Source: Prevotella veroralis DSM 19559 = JCM 6290 (GTDB taxonomy: Bacteria; Bacteroidota; Bacteroidia; Bacteroidales; Bacteroidaceae). Taken from it: a stretch of DNA of 64,000 nucleotides. The translations under genes and the position numbers were made by a program. Below, in pieces: positions 59,013 through 64,000 of this stretch (its first letter is position 1; each line of letters begins with the position of its first letter). The notes under the pieces were generated by a model. That model had not been told where the DNA came from. It was given only the letters and a program-made list of their open reading frames with translations, and searched no databases. Where the stretch lies: assembly GCF_000377625.1 (NCBI RefSeq), contig NZ_KB898333.1, positions 1 through 64,000 of the forward strand, read 5' to 3'.

Positions 59013-59897
59013 ATGAGAGAACTAAAGATTGGTATCGTGCAACAACATAATGTTGCGGATATGAAAAACAACATAGAGCGACTGGCAGAACGTATCACTG
59101 ACCTCGCACAAAGGGGTGCCGAACTGGTTGTACTACAAGAGTTACACAACTCACTGTACTTCTGTCAGACGGAAGACGTAAACAACTTCGACCTTGCCGA
59201 GACCATTCCCGGTCCTTCAACGGGCTTCTATGGTGAGTTGGCACGCGATTTAGGCATTGTAATCGTTACTTCCCTCTTTGAGAAACGGGCTGCCGGACTA
59301 TATCACAACACGGCTGTCGTCATTGAGAAAGACGGAACGATAGCTGGTAAATACCGTAAGATGCACATTCCGGACGACCCTGCTTACTACGAAAAGTTCT
59401 ATTTCACACCTGGAGATCTCGGCTTCCACCCTATTGACACGAGCGTGGGACGCTTGGGAGTATTGGTATGCTGGGATCAATGGTACCCCGAGGCTGCCCG
59501 CTTAATGGCGTTACAAGGAGCAGAACTCCTCATCTATCCTACGGCGATCGGATATGAAAGTAGTGATACAGAAGAGGAACAACAGCGACAGCGCGAGGCG
59601 TGGACAACGGTAATGCGAGGGCATGCTGTAGCCAATGGACTACCTGTCGTTGCCGTCAACCGAGTAGGACATGAGGCAGATCCAAGCCAGCAGACGGGTG
59701 GTATTCAGTTCTGGGGTAGTAGCTTCGTGGCTGGTTCACAGGGCGAACTACTCTATCGTGCGAGCGATAACAAAGAGGAGAGTGCCATCCTTAACATCGA
59801 CTTAGACCATAGTGAACAGGTGCGTCGTTGGTGGCCATTCTTGCGCGATCGCAGGATAGACGAATACAAAGATCTTACGAAGCGATTTATTGATTAA
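59013..59897 (+). CDS. aguB: N-carbamoylputrescine amidase
   Basis: 294 residues of the nitrilase superfamily. Catalytic Glu-Lys-Cys: E43 (LQELHNS), K116 (KYRKMHIP) and C153 (VCWDQWYPEAARL). It releases putrescine from N-carbamoylputrescine, acting after AguA. Specific segments (FYFTPGDLGFHP, RRWWPFLRDRRIDEY) match the plant-like carbamoylputrescine amidases. It is in an operon with aguA. Confidence 0.94.
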   Translation: MRELKIGIVQQHNVADMKNNIERLAERITDLAQRGAELVVLQELHNSLYFCQTEDVNNFDLAETIPGPSTGFYGELARDLGIVIVTSLFEKRAAGLYHNTAVVIEKDGTIAGKYRKMHIPDDPAYYEKFYFTPGDLGFHPIDTSVGRLGVLVCWDQWYPEAARLMALQGAELLIYPTAIGYESSDTEEEQQRQREAWTTVMRGHAVANGLPVVAVNRVGHEADPSQQTGGIQFWGSSFVAGSQGELLYRASDNKEESAILNIDLDHSEQVRRWWPFLRDRRIDEYKDLTKRFID

Positions 59898-60030
59898 TAT
59901 GATTAGTAGCTGCTAAAGGATGAGAAGAAAGCTCATTTAGGGATAGTTTTGTGATAAAGCTTTTACATGACGAAAGCCCATTCATAAACCTATAAAAAAT
60001 CTAAATCCATCTATGTAGGTTCCAGCTTCA

Positions 60031-60062
60031 TTTGGAATTATCTAAACTTTACTGTACCTTTG
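60031..60062 (+). promoter_or_regulatory. tRNA-Arg promoter
   Basis: TTTG (60031-60034), 20 bp, TACCTTTG (60055-60062): a full consensus, 11 bp before the tRNA. Confidence 0.8.
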
Positions 60063-60073
60063 CAGCACTATTA

Positions 60074-60147
60074 GGCTCCGTAGCTTAGCTGAATAGAGCG
60101 TCAGATTCCGGTTCTGAAGGTCTTGGGTTTGAATCCCAACGGAGTCA
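60074..60147 (+). tRNA. tRNA-Arg (CCG anticodon)
   Basis: Acceptor GGCTCCG with CGGAGTC (one G-T pair), anticodon stem CAGA/TCTG around TTCCGGT with anticodon CCG, T arm with TTGGG/CCCAA. CCA is not encoded. Confidence 0.95.
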
Positions 60148-60154
60148 CAACACA

Positions 60155-60194
60155 TAAAGCGGAAGTTCCATTATCTATCGGAACTTCCGCTTTA
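60155..60194 (+). terminator. tRNA-Arg terminator
   Basis: A perfect 15-bp stem from TAAAGCGGAAGTTCC to its complement. Confidence 0.85.
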
Positions 60195-60411
60195 TGTTAT
60201 TTAAACGGCAATTATCAGGCACGAAAAGTAGCACATAGGATTGATAGAAATGACACATACGTATCATTTCAAGCATCTTAGTAGTATAATGGACAATTAT
60301 CAAAGGATATGTGTTTTATTATAGTTAACATTCCCTCTTAAAAGCCTGCATTAGGTCATTTATATTACAATTAAAGCTCATCTCCCAAAGACAAGCAACC
60401 GAACATGATTA
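60195..60411. other. Gap after tRNA-Arg
   Basis: GAAATGA/TCATTTC hairpin at 60247-60270; otherwise nothing recognised. Confidence 0.5.
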
Positions 60412-61374
60412 TTATTTAGCCTTTTCCTGTTTGCTTCTCTGTGTCAGATAGGCTTCTTTCCCAGGGAAGTGAGGGGTATCGAGAGAGTTTTCCATACAGT
60501 AAAATACCACTCGACGGTTGAAGACAACGAAGCCAGGTAGATTATTAAGTTCGCTGATTAACGAGTCAGTGAGGGGTTTGTCATACAATTGATAATAAAA
60601 GACAGCTTCCCCTTTGCGCCCATATTCTATCTCTGTGCAGTCCCCATACCCATCATTATTACCAATGTTTAAACCTCGATAATCCATCTCCCGCAGTGCA
60701 AAACGGATGGAATCCAGCCGCTCAACACTAAGTCCTATCTTCTTTAACTCCCTATTCTTTACGTTATCAGTGACCCAGTTGTCTGGCTCAAAGTTCACAT
60801 CTACCTTCGAGTTAACACCCCAGTCCGTAATTTCTCCATTCTTCGAATACTCCACGGAGAGCCCTGTACTATCTGGCAACCAACTTTTTGTAACTGCTAT
60901 CAAATGTTTTATCCCTGTTTGATGAGCCTTATAATCAGTCTCCATAGCCTCGGGTGTACAACTTTTCTGTGGCAGAATAGCCAAAATCAACACACATATT
61001 ACTTGCAAGAGATTGATGATGTGCAATCCAAGAAACACCTTATTTATATATAACTCACGATGAACAATAACCTGAACAACGGATATGACATAAATAACAA
61101 GCACAGGGATTGATACAAACCATGCAACGACAATAAACCAACCAATCCAACTCAAATTATCCTCAGGGTCGTCTTCACCAACAAAGCACAGCATGACGAA
61201 GAACAGAAACAACGTAACAACTGCTAATGACATCATGCGTAGAGATGACCAGAAGAAGCCTTTCCAATCCCGCTTATAGGCATCTTCCGGATTAGTAACC
61301 TCCTTATGATAACTTAGTAGAAAGCCTATGCTAAGGAGAAGAAAAGCAAGCAAAAAGATTATAACTGCTATCAT
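60412..61374 (-). CDS. Hypothetical membrane protein with periplasmic/cytoplasmic C-terminal domain
   Basis: 320 residues from the ATG at 61374 (MIAVIIFLLAFLLLSIG); a TTG at 61422 gives 16 more. Four membrane segments lie in the first about 145 residues (first as above; MMSLAVVTLFLFFVMLCFV; IGWFIVVAWFVSIPVLVIYVISVV; LGLHIINLLQVICVLILAIL). The C-terminal about 170 residues are soluble (YSKNGEITDWGVNSKVDVNFEPDNW ... GYGDCTEIEYGRKGEAVFYYQLYD). No family was recognised. The 22-bp array at 61426-61535 lies just upstream. Confidence 0.7.
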   Translation of the reverse strand: MIAVIIFLLAFLLLSIGFLLSYHKEVTNPEDAYKRDWKGFFWSSLRMMSLAVVTLFLFFVMLCFVGEDDPEDNLSWIGWFIVVAWFVSIPVLVIYVISVVQVIVHRELYINKVFLGLHIINLLQVICVLILAILPQKSCTPEAMETDYKAHQTGIKHLIAVTKSWLPDSTGLSVEYSKNGEITDWGVNSKVDVNFEPDNWVTDNVKNRELKKIGLSVERLDSIRFALREMDYRGLNIGNNDGYGDCTEIEYGRKGEAVFYYQLYDKPLTDSLISELNNLPGFVVFNRRVVFYCMENSLDTPHFPGKEAYLTQRSKQEKAK

Positions 61375-61425
61375 ACGCTGATTAATTAAGTGGTAAAACG
61401 CTTGATACGAATAGTTGGTCAAGAA

Positions 61426-61535
61426 TAAGTAGATGCCCCTTTCGAATCGAAGAGAGCCTCTCCTTGCATTAAGGAGAGGCTCTTCTCATATCAAGGAAAC
61501 GCCCTCTTCCCATGCAAGAGAGCGTCTCTTTGTGT
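61426..61535. repeat. Five 22-bp units with purine/pyrimidine dyads
   Basis: Clear units start at 61448, 61470, 61492 and 61514; a degenerate one starts at 61426. Dyads: GAGAG-C-CTCTC, AGAG-G-CTCT and AGAGA-GCG-TCTCT. The consensus is related to the array at 20275-20406. Confidence 0.85.
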
Positions 61536-61670
61536 GCAGTATCTTGTTCGTTGCTAACGAAGCAGTACTTCGTTACACATCAACCTGTCCCCTCCTATCC
61601 TGCAAACATGTGTTCTGCGAGGTGTTTCTTCCCCTTTTGGGGAGATTGCGTGGGGCTTATCTTATCACGA

Positions 61671-62411
61671 TTAAGCCTTTGGGTACTTCTTAAACCATCC
61701 ATCGAGACGGAGGCGCATAACGCCGAAGAAGGCTTCAGAGAATATACCACCACTCATCTTACTAACGCCTTCACGACGATTAACAAAGATGACTGGAACC
61801 TCCTTAATCTTAAATCCTATCTTGTAAGAGGTGTACTTCATCTCTATTTGGAAAGCATATCCTTTAAACCTAATATCATCTAATGGGATTGTTTCCAATA
61901 CCTTTCTACGATAGCAAACAAAGCCCGCAGTGGTGTCATGAACATGGAATCCCGTCACAATCTGTACGTATTTACTAGCGAAATAGCTCATCAACACGCG
62001 TCCAATAGGCCAATTAACAACATTCACCCCACTAACATAACGTGAGCCAACTGCGACATCATAGCCTTCATCATGCGTCGCTGCATAAAGACGAGGGAGG
62101 TCGTTTGGATCGTGACTAAAGTCGGCGTCCATCTCAAAGATATAGTCATAACCATGCTCCAAAGCCCACTTAAAGCCTGTAATATACGCCGTTCCAAGCC
62201 CCAGTTTACCAGTTCGTTCGATGATAAATAATCGATCAGAACATTCGCTGTTCATCAATCGATGAACTATTTGAGCAGTGCCATCAGGACTTCCATCATC
62301 AATCACTAGGATATGAAAGAACTTCTCCAACTTGAAGACGGCACGTATGATCTTCTCTATATTCTCCTTTTCGTTATAGGTCGGTATGATTACTATACTA
62401 TCGCTTGTCAT
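61671..62411 (-). CDS. GT2 glycosyltransferase, polyprenol-phosphate mannose synthase-like
   Basis: 246 residues. DPM1-like text: IVIIPTYNEKENIEKIIRAVF, VIDDGSPDGTAQIV, GLGTAYITGFKWALEHGYDYIFEMDADFSHDPNDLP (D-x-D), GSRYVSGVNVVNWPIGRVLMS, and the short C-terminus without a membrane segment. It makes polyprenyl-phosphate mannose (or another hexose) for glycan synthesis. The -7 box TACTTTTG is at 62428-62435 (minus). Confidence 0.9.
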   Translation of the reverse strand: MTSDSIVIIPTYNEKENIEKIIRAVFKLEKFFHILVIDDGSPDGTAQIVHRLMNSECSDRLFIIERTGKLGLGTAYITGFKWALEHGYDYIFEMDADFSHDPNDLPRLYAATHDEGYDVAVGSRYVSGVNVVNWPIGRVLMSYFASKYVQIVTGFHVHDTTAGFVCYRRKVLETIPLDDIRFKGYAFQIEMKYTSYKIGFKIKEVPVIFVNRREGVSKMSGGIFSEAFFGVMRLRLDGWFKKYPKA

Positions 62412-62487
62412 AGGTTTTGTTTTTGTGCAAAAGTAGTATATTTATCTGAATGAAGCAAATAATCGAATAAAAACCAGTAGTCAGTTA

Positions 62488-63315
62488 CTACTGATCTGGG
62501 TTATCTATAAACCCTTGATACTTCTCTTCTAGTCCAGACATGACTGCTTTATACGCCTCAACCATGGTTTGCTTCTCAAACTCTACACCTTTCCCTTTGG
62601 GTTGAATAGGCTCGTGAATGGTCAGACGAAGCCTGTTCCATACTGGGAAGTTCCAGTCTTTTGTTCGTGGCATAACGTCGAATGAACCATTAATAGTAAT
62701 TGGGCAGACTGGTAATTGCAGCTCATCAGCAAGCATAAAAGCTCCTCGTCGGAAGTGAGCCATGTGACCGGTAAAGCTGCGCGCACCCTCTGGGAACACC
62801 ACTACTGACATCCCCTCGCGGAGTGTCTCACGTGCTTCATCGTATGTCTTCTTTATCTTGCTCGCCCCACTCTTATCCACAAAGATGTGGTGAGCCTGCT
62901 CACATGCAAGTCCAATGAGCGGTATCTTGCGAATAGCTTTCTTCATCATCCACTTGAAGTTACGCCCAAGAAAGCCATAGATAAGGAAGATGTCGAATGC
63001 TCCTTGATGGTTACTAACAAAGACATAACTCTGTTTGGAGTCTAAGTGTTCACGCCCTTCTACCTTTACAGGGAGGAACAGTAAGCGGATAGTAAACCAT
63101 GACCACCACTTCCCGGGATAGTATCCCCAGAAATGCCCATTGCCTAATCGACAGCCAATCGTCGTTATTAAGGCTGTGAGAATAGAGGCAAGAATGAAAA
63201 GAGGAAGTACTATGCACAATGTATAGAGATCGTACAGGAGTGTTCCCATCAACGCCAAGAAGGAGGGGTGATGGATAGTGTGTTTTGGGTGTCGTTGTGC
63301 TGTCGTATTGCTCAT
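62488..63315 (-). CDS. 1-acyl-glycerol-3-phosphate acyltransferase (PlsC family)
   Basis: 275 residues. Membrane segment LYDLYTLCIVLPLFILASILTALITTI, then the acyltransferase motifs VSNHQGAFDIFL (H-x4-D), GRNFKWMMKKAIRKIPLIG, VVFPEGARSFTGHM and PVCPITINGS. It adds the second acyl chain in phospholipid synthesis at the inner membrane. Lysophospholipid or lipid-A-type roles are less likely. It lies between the GT2 and metallophosphoesterase genes on the same strand. Confidence 0.9.
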   Translation of the reverse strand: MSNTTAQRHPKHTIHHPSFLALMGTLLYDLYTLCIVLPLFILASILTALITTIGCRLGNGHFWGYYPGKWWSWFTIRLLFLPVKVEGREHLDSKQSYVFVSNHQGAFDIFLIYGFLGRNFKWMMKKAIRKIPLIGLACEQAHHIFVDKSGASKIKKTYDEARETLREGMSVVVFPEGARSFTGHMAHFRRGAFMLADELQLPVCPITINGSFDVMPRTKDWNFPVWNRLRLTIHEPIQPKGKGVEFEKQTMVEAYKAVMSGLEEKYQGFIDNPDQ

Positions 63316-63358
63316 AAGATAATTCTTTTTGCTTTCTTTTATTGTTTGTTACTCGTTA

Positions 63359-64000
63359 TTACTTCGTATGTAACGTTATTACCGTTACTTCGTTTGGCAT
63401 ATTGAGACGGAAAGGAACGAGTCCGCCAAGCCCCGCTGTCACATAGAGATAACGCCCGTCTTGCTCGTAGAGTCCATGGTCTTCATGCTGTCGGAGGCTT
63501 GTCGGTCGCCATCCAAAGAGCTGCATTTGTCCGCCATGAGTGTGCCCAGAGAGCGTTAATTGGGCTGTTGTTTGAGGCAAGATAGAACGCTTCCAAGCAG
63601 AAGGGTCATGTTGCAACATGATGACAAATGCTCCTTTAGGAATCCCTGCGGTCGCCTTCTGATAATCAGAATAGTTGGGGAACGGTGGTTTCCCATCGTT
63701 CTCTGTACCGCATATATATATCTGCTCTCCCTTAGGTGACCTTGTTATCGTGTGTTGATTACGCAAGAGCGTCCAGCCCAAGCCCTTCTCTTCATCCTTG
63801 ACAAGCCTCATCTCTTGTGCAATCTTCTCTTTCTTATTCCCTACGATATACTCTGTATAGTCATGATTACCCAACACTGAGAGGGTATGCGACATCGGTT
63901 TACGAATAACCGATTGCATTGCCTCCACCTCTTGTGGGCGCATATTCTGTATGTCACCAGTAAAACAAATAAGGTTAGCATGCTGTTTTTCTATACTATC
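63359..64000 (-). CDS. Metallophosphoesterase, 5' end cut by the window
   Basis: The frame runs to the right edge: beyond the internal Met at 63943 it continues LICFTGDIQN, which carries a metal-binding GD motif, so the gene is partial. Other calcineurin-like motifs: LSVLGNHDY, IMLQHDP and LSGHTHGGQMQLFG. It resembles membrane-anchored YaeI/YkuE-type UDP-2,3-diacylglucosamine-like or phospholipid phosphatases; the N-terminal membrane part would lie outside. It ends 44 bases before plsC on the same strand. Confidence 0.9.
   Translation of the reverse strand, partial: DSIEKQHANLICFTGDIQNMRPQEVEAMQSVIRKPMSHTLSVLGNHDYTEYIVGNKKEKIAQEMRLVKDEEKGLGWTLLRNQHTITRSPKGEQIYICGTENDGKPPFPNYSDYQKATAGIPKGAFVIMLQHDPSAWKRSILPQTTAQLTLSGHTHGGQMQLFGWRPTSLRQHEDHGLYEQDGRYLYVTAGLGGLVPFRLNMPNEVTVITLHTK

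Overview
The window looks like a chromosomal piece of a Prevotella-type Bacteroidales bacterium. The reasons are a RagB/SusD plus RagA/SusC pair, a subtilase with a type IX secretion C-terminal domain, a DUF2023-flavodoxin pair, DUF4827 and DUF3408 proteins, and many promoters of the Bacteroidetes form (TTTG or TTG, about 19-20 bp, then TAnnTTTG). The genus is inferred from gene content; no database search was run.

Region by region. (1) Positions 1 to about 11.3 kb are the right-hand part of an integrative mobilizable element. It has a MobC-like relaxosome gene, a hairpin-rich candidate oriT, DUF3408, a Toprim/primase-like protein and a VirE/DUF3874 helicase-like ATPase, then two small helix-turn-helix genes. 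A cargo block follows (AraC regulator, cupin, metallo-hydrolase, SPL-type radical SAM), then a small unknown gene and two tandem tyrosine recombinases. The relaxase should lie left of base 1. (2) 11.9-14.9 kb is a housekeeping operon: a sigma-54-type activator, lptE, a TPR-like protein and secG, followed by tRNA-His. (3) 15.3-20 kb is a SusC/SusD pair on the minus strand, then DUF4827-glmM. (4) 23-31 kb holds mgtC, a GNAT acetyltransferase, glutamine synthetase, a nitroreductase, a UDP-sugar dehydrogenase and an AT-rich sulfatase-fold phosphoethanolamine-transferase-like gene. (5) 31-42 kb holds DUF2023-flavodoxin, a secreted subtilase, and a five-gene drug-export operon (TolC, HlyD, double ATPase, two ABC-2 permeases) divergent from an AraC regulator. 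(6) 42-47 kb holds slyD-aroC, nicotinamidase and pyrK-pyrD. (7) 47-56 kb holds an XRE regulator, holA, a lone PD-(D/E)XK protein, a TerB-DnaJ protein, a cyclophilin, small membrane proteins, a zinc-ribbon coiled-coil protein and a Nif3-like protein. (8) 57-64 kb holds a 34-codon gene missed by ordinary ORF cut-offs, the putrescine genes aguA-aguB, tRNA-Arg, and lipid/envelope genes (glycosyltransferase, PlsC, metallophosphoesterase cut by the right edge).

The most unusual signal is between the genes. At seven or more intergenic sites the DNA is built of 22-bp units, three to six in a row. Most units are a small inverted repeat around a centre of roughly four bases. The sequence differs from site to site, and often from unit to unit, while the 22-bp phase and the dyad symmetry are kept. 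Other dispersed elements are two 98-bp REPIN-like inverted elements, two 83-bp elements ending in TTGCTGTCA/TGACAGCAA, and a 34-nt promoter-start element shared by a mobile-element promoter and the pyrK promoter. Two promoters carry FNR-like boxes at the same distances from the predicted start site; one drives the 34-codon gene.
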